Assembly (NCBI RefSeq): GCF_001998865.1 | Contig: NZ_CP019607.1 | Location: 3,472,001-3,536,000 of the forward strand | Source of the DNA: Tessaracoccus flavescens | GTDB lineage: Bacteria > Actinomycetota > Actinomycetes > Propionibacteriales > Propionibacteriaceae | Reading direction: 5' to 3' | DNA length: 64,000 nucleotides | Shown: positions 14,899 through 24,195 of the stretch, piece by piece | Position numbering within the stretch: position 1 is the stretch's first letter | Layout of the letters: each line of letters begins with the position of its first letter | The notes under the pieces: generated by a model | Database searches by the model: none | What the model saw: only the letters and a program-made list of their open reading frames with translations | What the model was told of the DNA's origin: nothing | Translations under genes and position numbers: made by a program

Positions 14899-17399
14899 AT
14901 GGCGTTGGAGATCACCTACGACGAGGCGCTGATCGAGGAAATCGCTGCTCGGTTCGACCTACGCGATCCGAACAAGAACGCACTGTCGGCTGTGGTGCAG
15001 AAGATCGCAAACGGCGGCTCGGGGCTTCAGGAGATGGTCGCGGACCTGGCCACGGGCGTCGGGAAGACGTTCTTGATGTCGTCGCTGATCGAGTATCTGG
15101 CGCAGCAGGGCGTTCGGCACGTCTTGGTGGTTACGCCGGGCTCCACGATCCAACGCAAGACGTTGGCGAACTTCGATGCCGCCTCGCACAAGTACGTCGC
15201 GGGGGCAGACATCGCGCCCTTCATCGTCACCCCGGACAACTTCCAGGCAGCCAACGTCGGCTCCGTGCTGCGCAACCCGCAGCGGCTGAAGGTGTTCGTC
15301 TTCAACGTGCAGCAGTTGATCCGCCCCACCGACAAGGTGAGCCGGAAGGTGCGCTCCGAGGACGAAAACCTCGGGGACGCCCTCTACTCGCACTTGGAGA
15401 ACGCTGACGACCTGTTCGTGATCGCGGACGAGCACCACGTCTACCGGGAGAAGGCCAAGGCGTTCTCGGCAGCCATCCGCGACCTGGGCCCGGTCGCCCT
15501 GGTCGGGCTCACAGCCACCCCGGACAAGGCTGACTACGCCAAGGTGGTCTTCCAGTACACGCTAGGTGAGGCCATCGCTGACGGGCATGTGAAGGTCCCG
15601 GTCATCGTCTACCGCAAGGACGGGACGAAGGACGAGCGGACGCAGTTGCAGGACGCCTGCCAGTTGCTCGGGCACAAGGAGAGGTCCTACGAGGTCTATC
15701 GCCAGACCAACCCCGACGCTCCTGCGGTCAAGCCCGTGCTGTTCGTGGTGTGCCAGACCATCGAGCACGCCGCCGAGGTCGGTCAGTTGCTCGCCCAGCC
15801 CGGGATGATCGGTGACGGCTCGCAGGTGCTGGAGATCACCTCGCAGTCCTCCGACGAGGCCCTGGAGGCGCTGTCGAAGGTCGAGGACCCTGACTCTCCG
15901 ATCCGCGCCATCGTCAGCGTGAACATGCTCCGCGAGGGCTGGGACGTGAAGAACATCGCGGTCATCGTGGCCTTACGGAGGCTGGCCTCCCAGACCCTGA
16001 CGGAGCAGATTCTTGGCCGTGGCCTGCGGCTGCCCTTCGGGCAACGCACCGGCATCGCGGATGTCGACCAGGTCGACCTTGTGGCACACGACTCCTACCA
16101 GCAGTTGCTCTCCCAGAAGGACGTGCTCCGACAGCGCATCCAACTCCCCTCGACGGCAGTGGAGGTGGACGACCAGGGCTTCGCCACCAGCGCCGAGGTC
16201 GACCCGAACCAGCCCCTCCCCGTGGACCCCGGTACGAGTTCACCCGAGCCCGGGCAGGTCGGTGGTGCCGGAGGCAGCAGCAGCCTGACTCCCGCCCCGG
16301 GCCAGTGGGCCCTCTTCGACATGGAGGAGGACGAGTCCGCTCAGGACGAGGACTACCAGCCGAATCCTGGTCTGATCTTCGAGGAGGCCGAGCAGCGGGT
16401 GGAGACCAAGGTCCCCGAACCGCAGTACCGCGTCGAAGGCGCTCCGCAGATCATCTTCCCCGACGCGAGTCTCGACTGGTGCACTCGCCCTTCTCACTGT
16501 CCGACATCCCGGACGGTGACGCCGAGAAGGCAGGGGTGGCCTTCATCAAGGAGGTGCCCACTTTCATCTTCCGTGACGCGCTGGAGGCCAAGCGGAAGGG
16601 CGATCAGGTGCAGATCATCAGCACCCCGCAGGGAACGGCGGAGGCCCAACAGACCTTGGCCGGCCTGGACGTGGTGCACGAGGAACTGACTGCCGCGATC
16701 ATGCAGCAGCCGGAAGTTCCGGCGGAGAAGGCGTCCAAGAACGCCGCGAAGCGCCTGGTAAAGGCGTTCCTGAAGGGCGCAGGCGTCACCAGTGACGACG
16801 AGACCGCTGAGTGGGGCACCAAGCGCCGCCAGCAGGCCGTGGAGGGCATGCGGTCGATGATCCGGGACAAGATCACCAACCGGCCCCGGCAGGAGTCGTT
16901 CGAGTTCGTCGGGATCACGCTGCCACTGGAGCCCGTCACGGTGGAGCCGGACGCCCCCATGGCCCACAACGTGACCAAGTTCAAGAAGGGCCTCCAGTAC
17001 GTCGGCTGGAAGAAGAACGTCATGCCGATGGCCACCTTCGACGCCGGGACCACGGAGTGGCAGTTGGCCCTGCTCATGGACCGTGACCCGAACATCCAGT
17101 GGTGGGTGCGCATCTACACCAACGGTCAGGCGTTCATCCGTACAACGGACGGCTACTACTTCCCCGACTTCATCGCACTCGACAAGGAGGGGACCTGCTG
17201 GCTGATCGAGGGCAAGGCCGACGATCACGCCAAGGACGACTCGGTTCTGCGCAAGAAGAAGGCTGCCGAGGACTGGGCACGGGCTGTGCGGGACGAAGAT
17301 GACTTCGGCACGTGGCGGTACATGTTCGCCACCGAGTCCGACATCAAGCAGGCGGGAGGCTCCTGGAACGCCCTGCTGACGAGCACGAAGCCGGAGTAG
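14899..17399 (+). pseudogene. res: Type III restriction enzyme Res subunit, with one -1 frameshift as given
   Basis: DEAD-type helicase plus nuclease that cuts unmethylated DNA with Mod. First frame (14899 to about 16460): Walker A ATGVGKT (about 51-57), DEHH (177-180), LTATP (about 205), QILGRGLRLP (about 370). The frame then breaks. The second frame resumes with SPFSLSDIPDGD and ends at 17399, carrying the nuclease motif FPDFIAL ... LIEGKAD (PD-ExK). At CCCC (16458-16461), adding one C restores IIFPRRES and joins the halves. So either one base was lost in a C run (decay, phase variation or sequencing error) or a programmed shift is used. All catalytic motifs survive. Listed as a pseudogene only because the given sequence does not read through. 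Confidence 0.85.
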
Positions 17400-17403
17400 C
17401 GCA

Positions 17404-20400
17404 ATGGGCGGGCAGAGGAGCGCTCCAGCACGAACGAGTCGCCGCAAGGGCGACCCCCAGCCCCTGTCGACTCAACCGGGACACTCGTGGAAGTACCTCT
17501 ACGAGCGTCTGACCGAGAAGCGCTTCCAGCAGTTGTGCGGCGCGCTCCTCCGTCACGAAGACCCAACCATCAGGCTGTACCCGGTCGGGATGAGCGACGG
17601 GGGAAGAGACGCTACGGGCCGAGGAGCAGACGGCGCTACAGGCGGCCTGATCTACCAAGTCAAGTGGACCAAAGACCGGATACAGAACCCGGTCGCTTGG
17701 CTCAAGAAGGCGGTGGAGGGCGAAGCAGAGAACATCGAGCGTCTCGTCACCAAGGGTGCGACTCGCTACGTCTTGATGACCTGCGTGGCTGGAACATCGA
17801 CTCCTGACAAGGGGACGATGGACCGGCTCGATAGTGAGTTCGCCACCCTCTCTGAGCGGTTCGGCATCAACATGCAGCCCCTGTGGCAGGCGGACATTGA
17901 CGGCATGGTTGACGCCGCACCAGATGCCATCAAGTGGTCCTACCAAGAGATGCTCGCTGGACACGATCTCATCCGCTTCCTGATCCATGGGTCGGGAGTT
18001 GAAGGTCGCGCTGCTGAGATGCGCACGACCCTATTGAAGGTGATGAAGAACCAGGGTGCCGAAGACGCAAAGGTGAAGTTCAGCCAGGCCGACTTGGACC
18101 AGACACCCCTGGCCGACGTGTTTGTCGACGTGCAAGCCGAAGTTGTGGCTGGACCTCGGGCCGCGCCGGACCTCTTGGGATTGTCGGCGTACCAGGACAG
18201 AACATCCGGCGCACTTGCCTACCTCCTTACAACCTCCATGCCCTACACCGTGGTCCGTGGCGAACCGGGTCAGGGGAAGTCCACCCTCGGCCAATACCTG
18301 TGTCAGGTTCATCGGGCGGAGATACTCCCCGCAGACGACGTTTCAGAGATTTCCTCAGGGGGTTACAACCCGGGCGAGCCCAAGTTGCCATTTCGGATCG
18401 ACTTGCGCCACTACGCATCGTGGCTTGAAGGTGTCGACCCCTTCGATGATGACCCGCTTGGCGAGCGCAGACCGAAGCGGCGACGTGGCGCGGAGCGAGG
18501 ACTGGAGCACTTCCTTGCGCACTACTGCCACTTCTACAGCGGTGGGCGCACGGTCACTGTTGAACAGATTCAAGACCTTCTCGACCGTTACCCCACCTTG
18601 TTGCTCCTTGATGGTCTGGACGAGGTGGGCGATCAGGGACTTCGGTCCCACGTGGTCAGCGAGGTGGACCGTCTGATCAGGCGACTCGGGGCAGTGCACC
18701 GAAGGCGGACGCAGGTTGTGGTGACCACACGGCCCAACTCGTCGTCCCAGCCAGAGCCCAGTCAAGACGTCTTCGAGTACGTACGTCTACGTCCGATGAG
18801 CCCAACCATGCAGAAGGAGTACCTCCGCAAGTGGGCTGCGGTGAATGGGCTTCCTCCCGCTCGACGGCGAAAACTCACGAAGGTGTTCCTGGGTCGCACC
18901 GCTGAGGAGCACATCGCTCAACTGAGTGCCAATCCCATGCACCTCACGATCCTGCTCTACCTCATCAACAAGCGGGGCGAGGCAGTCCCTACCGCCAGGA
19001 CCGCCATCTACAGCGCGTACATGGATGCGCTCATGGATCGCGAGATCGAGCGCGACCAGATCGACAAGGACGACGTTGATCGCGTGCATGAGACGACCTC
19101 TTGGCTTGGCTGGCGAATGCAGTCCGGGGTCGAGACCGATGCGTCCTTGGGGAAACTGCCGCTGAAGCGAATCCGCACTGAACTGTTCGCGTACCTCCAG
19201 GAGGTCGAAGGACCGGAACAACTGCTCGACAAGTTGTTCAAAGCCTCGGCGGACAGGTTCTGGGCGCTCACCAGTAAAGAGGGCGAAACGTACGAGTTTG
19301 CGGTCCAGCCAGTGAGGGAGTATTTCGCTGCCCGCTACTTGGCCAAGTACGCAGGGATGCTGTCTGAGCCCGTCTTGAAGGGGGACCTTCTCGCCCACCT
19401 GGTCCAGCGGTCCTACTGGCTCAACACGACGTTGTTCTTCGCAGGCTTCGCTGACCCGAACGAGATCGGCGGTCTCGTGATGGGCCTGGAGGATGCGCTG
19501 GAGGAAGGGCGGCACCCGCTTCAGGTTCGGGTGGCGCTTTGGGCTCTACTGCGAGACGGCATCTTCGCTCCGGTGAGCAGGACGCAACGAAAGGCAGTCG
19601 GGCTGCTGACTGATGATCTCAGTCTCTGCCTCGTGAGTCCCGCCGATCATCCCGACCAGTTCGCGATGTTGCCCGAGGGGCTCGGTGCGTCTGAGTTCTC
19701 CACCGCTCTCTGTGACGTGATCGAGAAGAACCGCGGAGTCTCGCGTGATCGCACTCTTGCTGCTGCCCGCTTGCTTGGCGAGATCGGTCCTCACCACGAC
19801 GACTTGAACGCTTGGTTCGAATCTGCCCTCTTGACCGCCGATGGCAGCGAGGAAGAGGTTCTCCTCAGCCTAGGTGCCGTGCACCGACGCCTCCGCGTCT
19901 CAGATCAGCGAGCAGATGCCTTGCATCTCACCTCCGCCCCATCCCGCAGGGCAGCGCTCGCCATAGGTGCGATTCCTGCTTCCGGCACGATCCAAGAGGC
20001 GAAACTTCTGGAAGCCGTCATCTCGGGTGAGGCGTCCGACATCTCTACCACCAGCGTCACTCCAGGCGGGTGTCTCCTGCGTGCTGTGCGTCCGCACAGG
20101 TTCATAGACCTTGCGAAGCCGGACGGAGAGCCCAGTTTCGTCGTTGCCACCGCTCACCTGGAGAACATCCAGTCGGACCAGCGCGCTCGCCAACAGGTCT
20201 TCAAGCGCCTCATCAGTGCGGACTCTCGGTACGAGCGAGTGAAGCACTCATCGCTGTTCAGGCGGGGTCAGCAAGGTTCGACAGCACCTTGGCAGGACAC
20301 TGCTCGTGAGATCGCCGCCATCCACGGCCCCTGCTGGCTGGCCACTGAGATCGCCCTTATTGGGGTCGTGAACGGGTTCGTCAGAACTGGTGGCTCGTTC

Positions 20401-21141
20401 GACCCGGCGAAGCCCGCACTGGGGCCTGGCATGGACTACGGAGTATTCGTCCAAACCCTACGGAAGGGACAGGACGAGAGTTGGTGGCGGGATCAGAGCA
20501 CCGCGATGGATGATGCTCACTCAAAGTTGGCATGGGTGGCTGGACTCCTTGTCAGCGCCGGAGCCGAGACGATCACCGCCCTCCTTCCCGTACTGGAAAC
20601 GTTCATCGACTCCTTCACTGCTGATGAGCATTGGAATCTCCTTCAAGGACTGAGCCGCATCAGCGCCAGCGGGTTGAGCCCCCACACGAGGCCAGGCAGT
20701 CTTCGAACAGCAGCAGCCCTGCCCTCAGGGCTGCTCCTCCAGACCGCAAACACCCGCCTTCGTGCTGCCTTGGCCTTGTTCGTGGTCGAGTTAGGGACAG
20801 AGGACCGCATCGAGACGCTCGACATCGCCGCATTGGTCCAACTCACGCAGTTCGGTGCCGCGTCTTGGCCCGCTCATCGAGCATTGACGGCGCGTCTGGT
20901 CCACGACCAGACCTACGAGAGCCTCCAAGCAGTTCGAGATTGCGGGCGAGATGCTGTGGTCGTGCTTCCCGACAAAAAGCCAACGGGCTTCCCAGCGCAG
21001 CATATGGAGACGATCCTTGCCGAGCCGCTCGCCTATCCATCAGCCTTGGTTGAGGCCGCCGAGCGATGGCACTCACGTGGGCATGTGGAGACGCCGCTCA
21101 CCCAAGTTGGAGTGTCAGAAGGGTGGCTGCCTAACGTTTGA
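17404..21141 (+). CDS. Mrr-like nuclease fused to NACHT (STAND) NTPase, NLR-like defence protein
   Basis: 1245 aa. Residues 30-180 are a restriction-endonuclease-like domain of Mrr type: FQQLCGALLR, then GGRD (66-69) and YQVKW (84-88), giving the D...QxK metal site. A NACHT-type ATPase follows: Walker A GEPGQGKST (about 286-294) and Walker B TLLLLDGLDEV (about 400) with the acidic DGLDE typical of NACHT proteins. The remaining 650 residues are helical and have no clear motif; they are probably the ligand sensor. The plan effector-NTPase-sensor is that of prokaryotic NLR-like proteins (Avs and bNACHT groups), which recognise phage proteins and degrade DNA. The ATG is 4 bp after the res stop, so it seems part of the mod-res operon. 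Confidence 0.85.
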   Translation: MGGQRSAPARTSRRKGDPQPLSTQPGHSWKYLYERLTEKRFQQLCGALLRHEDPTIRLYPVGMSDGGRDATGRGADGATGGLIYQVKWTKDRIQNPVAWLKKAVEGEAENIERLVTKGATRYVLMTCVAGTSTPDKGTMDRLDSEFATLSERFGINMQPLWQADIDGMVDAAPDAIKWSYQEMLAGHDLIRFLIHGSGVEGRAAEMRTTLLKVMKNQGAEDAKVKFSQADLDQTPLADVFVDVQAEVVAGPRAAPDLLGLSAYQDRTSGALAYLLTTSMPYTVVRGEPGQGKSTLGQYLCQVHRAEILPADDVSEISSGGYNPGEPKLPFRIDLRHYASWLEGVDPFDDDPLGERRPKRRRGAERGLEHFLAHYCHFYSGGRTVTVEQIQDLLDRYPTLLLLDGLDEVGDQGLRSHVVSEVDRLIRRLGAVHRRRTQVVVTTRPNSSSQPEPSQDVFEYVRLRPMSPTMQKEYLRKWAAVNGLPPARRRKLTKVFLGRTAEEHIAQLSANPMHLTILLYLINKRGEAVPTARTAIYSAYMDALMDREIERDQIDKDDVDRVHETTSWLGWRMQSGVETDASLGKLPLKRIRTELFAYLQEVEGPEQLLDKLFKASADRFWALTSKEGETYEFAVQPVREYFAARYLAKYAGMLSEPVLKGDLLAHLVQRSYWLNTTLFFAGFADPNEIGGLVMGLEDALEEGRHPLQVRVALWALLRDGIFAPVSRTQRKAVGLLTDDLSLCLVSPADHPDQFAMLPEGLGASEFSTALCDVIEKNRGVSRDRTLAAARLLGEIGPHHDDLNAWFESALLTADGSEEEVLLSLGAVHRRLRVSDQRADALHLTSAPSRRAALAIGAIPASGTIQEAKLLEAVISGEASDISTTSVTPGGCLLRAVRPHRFIDLAKPDGEPSFVVATAHLENIQSDQRARQQVFKRLISADSRYERVKHSSLFRRGQQGSTAPWQDTAREIAAIHGPCWLATEIALIGVVNGFVRTGGSFDPAKPALGPGMDYGVFVQTLRKGQDESWWRDQSTAMDDAHSKLAWVAGLLVSAGAETITALLPVLETFIDSFTADEHWNLLQGLSRISASGLSPHTRPGSLRTAAALPSGLLLQTANTRLRAALALFVVELGTEDRIETLDIAALVQLTQFGAASWPAHRALTARLVHDQTYESLQAVRDCGRDAVVVLPDKKPTGFPAQHMETILAEPLAYPSALVEAAERWHSRGHVETPLTQVGVSEGWLPNV

Positions 21142-21168
21142 GGCCGCGCCACTCGCCCCTTCTGGACC

Positions 21169-22434
21169 TCAACGTTCGATTGGGTTGGCCGTGATGATGC
21201 CTGTCTTGCTCTCCCAGTGGATGGCCAGGTCGCCCTCCATGACGCCGATGGGCGACGCAGCACCCTCCGGAAGTTCGTGGGTCTGCGGTTCTTGGCCGGG
21301 CGTGGCGTCGACCAGCAATGGGTCCACTCCTCCCTCGGCTGCGGCCCCGAAGGCACGCCCCTGATCCGTGACGGCACTGAAGGTCACGCTCTTCTCGCCA
21401 TCCCCACCGCCCACGCAGTCGACCTTGTTCCCCGGTCCAATCCGCAGCGGTCCGGCGACCTTCCACTCGCGATCCGGACTGACAACGAACTGGCTCTCAA
21501 CCGCAGGCCCGCACTCCGGCTTGGCGAGGACGTTGCCAGAAGCGGCGTCGAGCACCTGGAAGACGACCTCCCCTGCCTTGCCCTGTCCGGTCGTTGGCTC
21601 ATTCCATCGACCCAAGAGCAACAGGTCCATGTCGCTGCCGTAGACTAGGGAGTTGACGGTGGCAGCGCTCGGTGCAGAGTCGCTGGAACTCCAGCCGGTA
21701 CCACCGAACGATGACAACGCGCTCACGGAGCCGGTCTCCCACAGTCCGATGGGGTGCTCGCCCACGGAGACGGCCCCGACCAAGCGCGCATCGGAGGAAG
21801 CCGGAGGTGCCTCCACAACCTCACCGCCTGGGAGCACCACGACTGCGGTGCGATCTGGGAGGGCGAACCCGAGGCCAATGGCGCCCAGTTTCGGGGTGTC
21901 GGAGGCGCTTCCATCAACCGTCACTTCCTTGATCAGTGCCCCATCCCCGATGTTGATGAGGGTCACCATCGCGGAGTAGGTCGAGGTGGACAGGCCCTCC
22001 CCTTCGACCTTGCCGGTGTCGATGACGGCAATGACCTCTGGCGAGACCTGGCGCAGCACCGGAGGCTGCCCAGTGGCGCGTTCCTCCTCGGCCAGCGGCT
22101 TCCAATCGGTGGCCCACACCTCCACGCCCTGCGAGTCGTAGGCACGCACGGTGGCTTCGTCCAGGGCGATCACTCGCTGGGCAGTGACGACGGGCGTCAT
22201 CTGCTCCCATGACGGGGGAATCTGCATGCTCCAGGCCGGCTCTCCGAAGACCGACGCCACCGGAAGGGTGTGCCCTACGGGCTGAGTGCTTGCCTGCCCC
22301 GATGCGGTCTGGCCTGAGCCCGTGGCCCGCGCCGAGGGACTGGTGGCGGGGGCTGGGTTGGCATCGGGGTCCGAACTGCAAGCGCTCACGGCCAAGGCCA
22401 GGATGGCCAGTGTTGCCAAGGCTTTTCGGGGCAT
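21169..22434 (-). CDS. Lipoprotein, probable beta-propeller
   Basis: 421 aa. Signal peptide with lipobox AVSAC (Cys19) and then a Ser/Thr/Ala/Gln-rich linker. The mature part holds repeated short strands such as VIALDEATVRAYDSQGVEVWATDW, like PQQ/quinoprotein-type propeller blades, suggesting an extracytoplasmic binding protein. No catalytic motif. AAGGAGGAG precedes the ATG. It converges on the NACHT gene (27 bp between stops) and is divergent from the XRE regulator. A surface lipoprotein inside defence cargo could act against conjugation or phage adsorption, but that is speculation. Confidence 0.65.
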   Translation of the reverse strand: MPRKALATLAILALAVSACSSDPDANPAPATSPSARATGSGQTASGQASTQPVGHTLPVASVFGEPAWSMQIPPSWEQMTPVVTAQRVIALDEATVRAYDSQGVEVWATDWKPLAEEERATGQPPVLRQVSPEVIAVIDTGKVEGEGLSTSTYSAMVTLINIGDGALIKEVTVDGSASDTPKLGAIGLGFALPDRTAVVVLPGGEVVEAPPASSDARLVGAVSVGEHPIGLWETGSVSALSSFGGTGWSSSDSAPSAATVNSLVYGSDMDLLLLGRWNEPTTGQGKAGEVVFQVLDAASGNVLAKPECGPAVESQFVVSPDREWKVAGPLRIGPGNKVDCVGGGDGEKSVTFSAVTDQGRAFGAAAEGGVDPLLVDATPGQEPQTHELPEGAASPIGVMEGDLAIHWESKTGIITANPIER

Positions 22435-22479
22435 GGGGCTCCTCCTTCAGGATGACGGTCCCCCTTCGGGATTCGCCCC

Positions 22480-22521
22480 TGGACACTCTGCCATGGACAC
22501 TCCTATAGTACAAGTCCTTGT
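22480..22521 (+). promoter_or_regulatory. Promoter and operator of the XRE regulator
   Basis: TGGACA (22480-22485) and TATAGT (22504-22509) are 18 bp apart. Directly after the -10 box lies ACAAG-TC-CTTGT (22510-22521), a 5-bp-arm palindrome over the presumed transcription start. GGACACTC is repeated at 22481 and 22495. The placement suggests autorepression. Confidence 0.55.
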
Positions 22522-22536
22522 GCTGACATCGGCCTC

Positions 22537-22806
22537 GTGGGCCGCTGGGATGGGTCGGTGCATGTCCTCCCGCCTCAGCCAGACCTCAGCCGTCTGGCAG
22601 ATGCCTTCAAGGCTGCGCGGGCCGAGTCAGGCATGACCTTCGATGAACTGGCCGCAGCCAGCGGACTGGCGAGACAGACTCTGCTCAACCTGAGCGCGGG
22701 CCGCTACCACGGCGAGGTGCAGACCTGGGCGATTTTGGCTCGGACTTGGGGCATGTCGCTGGACGACCTGATCGCTCCCATCTGGGACGAGCCAGAAGCC
22801 CAATAG
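22537..22806 (+). CDS. XRE-family helix-turn-helix regulator
   Basis: 89 aa with a GTG start at 22537. The HTH reads MTFDELAAASGLARQTLLNLSAGR, a standard Cro/CI fold. The protein is only a DNA-binding domain. It is divergent from the lipoprotein gene and has an operator-like palindrome at its own promoter, so it may control both. A start further downstream is possible because no ribosome site is seen and the first 17 residues lie outside the domain. Confidence 0.75.
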   Translation: MGRWDGSVHVLPPQPDLSRLADAFKAARAESGMTFDELAAASGLARQTLLNLSAGRYHGEVQTWAILARTWGMSLDDLIAPIWDEPEAQ

Positions 22807-22942
22807 CGTCGGCCCCACCGGACCCGCGTCACGCACTGCCGCACTGACGCCATCATCGCGATGCCCACGCTCACGGACGCCCCGCGCTCGTCCGGCGTGT
22901 CTACCGTTGTCCACAGACTGAACTACACGCTTGTCATTAGCA

Positions 22943-23019
22943 CCAACTAGACTTCTCCCCAAGAGCACCGAAGCCCCGAACCTCCGGGGTGGAGCGCTCA
23001 GGGCCTGGTGTCTAGTTGG
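22943..23019. repeat. Separated 10-bp inverted repeat in an intergenic region
   Basis: CCAACTAGAC (22943-22952) and GTCTAGTTGG (23010-23019) are exact inverted copies 57 bp apart. A smaller hairpin CCCCG...CGGGG lies between, and further ACTAG/CTAGT halves follow up to about 23042. The 291-bp gap (22807-23097) is otherwise empty. It could be an operator with DNA looping, a structured RNA or an old recombination site. Confidence 0.5.
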
Positions 23020-23097
23020 CGAACTAGGACTCCGACTCTAGTCGCTCCACGCGCAGTGCTCGCAAGTGGGCCACGGCCCAGAACGGAGGCGAGCCTC

Positions 23098-23307
23098 ATG
23101 GCACGCACCGCGAGTAGGAGCGCCCGTACGGGGCGCTTTGTGAAGGCTTCGACCGCGCGTCGGAGTCCCCGGACCACCTCGAACGAGCGGATCGGTCGGG
23201 GCACGTCCAACAAGACGACCGTCCACCGCTCCACCATCACCGGGCGGTTCGTCAAGGAGTCCACGGCCCAGCGCCACCCCGGCACGACGATCAGTCAGCG
23301 GGTGTGA
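23098..23307 (+). CDS. Small basic two-repeat protein
   Basis: 69 aa, strongly basic. It contains two copies of one motif: TGRFVKASTARRSPRTTSNER (residues 11-31) and TGRFVKESTAQRHPGTTISQR (48-68). The same TGRFV..A/TA.RHP.TT pattern is, from memory, a common short motif in proteins of actinobacterial phages and mobile elements; its role is unknown. GGAGG precedes the ATG at a good distance. The next gene starts 2 bp downstream of its stop, so they form a pair. Confidence 0.6.
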   Translation: MARTASRSARTGRFVKASTARRSPRTTSNERIGRGTSNKTTVHRSTITGRFVKESTAQRHPGTTISQRV

Positions 23308-23309
23308 CC

Positions 23310-23570
23310 ATGGGCAACTTCAAGATGAGTCCCGGCTGGGAGAAGGAACTGGAGAAGGCCATCCGGCCCGCCATGAAGGACATCGCCTTTGACTACCAGA
23401 AGATGTTCGACTACCTCTCCCGCCGCTACAAGGGTCGGCCCGTCTCCGAGATCAAGCCCGTGCTGAAGCGCGAGTGGTCTCGGGTCGGCGGGTCGATCTC
23501 CGATCCGGAGTTGACCGACTACGCGACACTCATCAGCGAGGGCACTCGCATCCAGATGCGCGTCAAGTAG
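23310..23570 (+). CDS. Hypothetical 86-aa protein paired with the two-repeat protein
   Basis: Begins MGNFKMSPGWEKELEKAI with an amphipathic helix, and ends TLISEGTRIQMRVK. The middle has DYQKMFDYLSRRYKGRPVSEI. No family is recognised with confidence; the helix-rich sequence without membrane segment points to a soluble protein. A GTG at 23304 would overlap the previous stop; the ATG at 23310 is equally possible. A strong terminator follows, so the two small genes form one operon. Confidence 0.55.
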   Translation: MGNFKMSPGWEKELEKAIRPAMKDIAFDYQKMFDYLSRRYKGRPVSEIKPVLKREWSRVGGSISDPELTDYATLISEGTRIQMRVK

Positions 23571-23580
23571 CAAGAACGGT

Positions 23581-23619
23581 CGGGGTGCAGCGGCGAGGGG
23601 AAGCGTCCGCTGCACCCCG
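23581..23619 (+). terminator. Terminator hairpin before the TIR operon
   Basis: CGGGGTGCAGCGG (23581-23593) pairs perfectly with CCGCTGCACCCCG (23607-23619). A 13-bp stem without T-run, 10 bp after the stop of the preceding gene. Confidence 0.7.
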
Positions 23620-23709
23620 GCTGGTCCTGGGGCTCCAGGACTGTCGGAGCCTCCTGCTAGAGATGTTCGTGAGCCCGGAGAGGCCGGGGACCGCATGAAA
23701 GGAGCCACC

Positions 23710-24195
23710 ATGGCCAAGTCAGTCTTCTACTCGTTCCACTACGACAACGACTGGTGGCGGGTGAACACCATCAAGTCGATGGGCGTCATCGAGGGACAGC
23801 CGGTTCTGGATTCGCAGGACTGGGAGAGCGTCAAGCGTCAGGGTGAGGACGCGATCTGGGCATGGATCAAGCGACAGATGGCGGGGAAGGACGCCGTGGT
23901 GGTGCTCGTCGGATCAGGAACCGCCAGTCGTCCATGGGTCAGGCGAGAGATCGCATACGCATGGGACAACTACATCCCTCTGTGCGGTGTTCGAATCCAT
24001 GGCCTGAAGAACCAGAACGGACAGACCGACTACTCAGGGACCGATCCGTTCTCTCAGGTCTCACTGAAAGGTGGGGGCACCATCGCTGATTACGTCCAGC
24101 CCTACAACTCGAATGGACGGGACAGCCAAGCGGTCTACGCCGACATCAAGAACACGCTGCCATCGCTGGTGGCCAATGCCTATGTCCGCTCCTGA
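23710..24195 (+). CDS. TIR-like (MTH538/ThsB-type) domain protein
   Basis: 161 aa, a single domain. VFYSFHYDNDWWRVNTIK, then GKDAVVVLVGSGTASRPWVRREIAYAWD, is the pattern of the MTH538 TIR-like family that includes ThsB of Thoeris. In Thoeris such proteins sense phage and make a cyclic ADP-ribose signal from NAD+. The AAAGGAG at 23698-23704 selects the ATG at 23710 over one at 23695. The next gene (HIT) overlaps by 14 bp, and the one after encodes a membrane protein. No ThsA (SIR2/SLOG or macro) gene was found in the window. Confidence 0.8.
   Translation: MAKSVFYSFHYDNDWWRVNTIKSMGVIEGQPVLDSQDWESVKRQGEDAIWAWIKRQMAGKDAVVVLVGSGTASRPWVRREIAYAWDNYIPLCGVRIHGLKNQNGQTDYSGTDPFSQVSLKGGGTIADYVQPYNSNGRDSQAVYADIKNTLPSLVANAYVRS

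Noticed and set aside
16305..17399. Separate nuclease gene after the helicase
   Set aside because: Its proposed start lies within the helicase in a different frame; sequence before SPFSLSDIPD is not family-like, while adding one C joins both halves as one Res protein.
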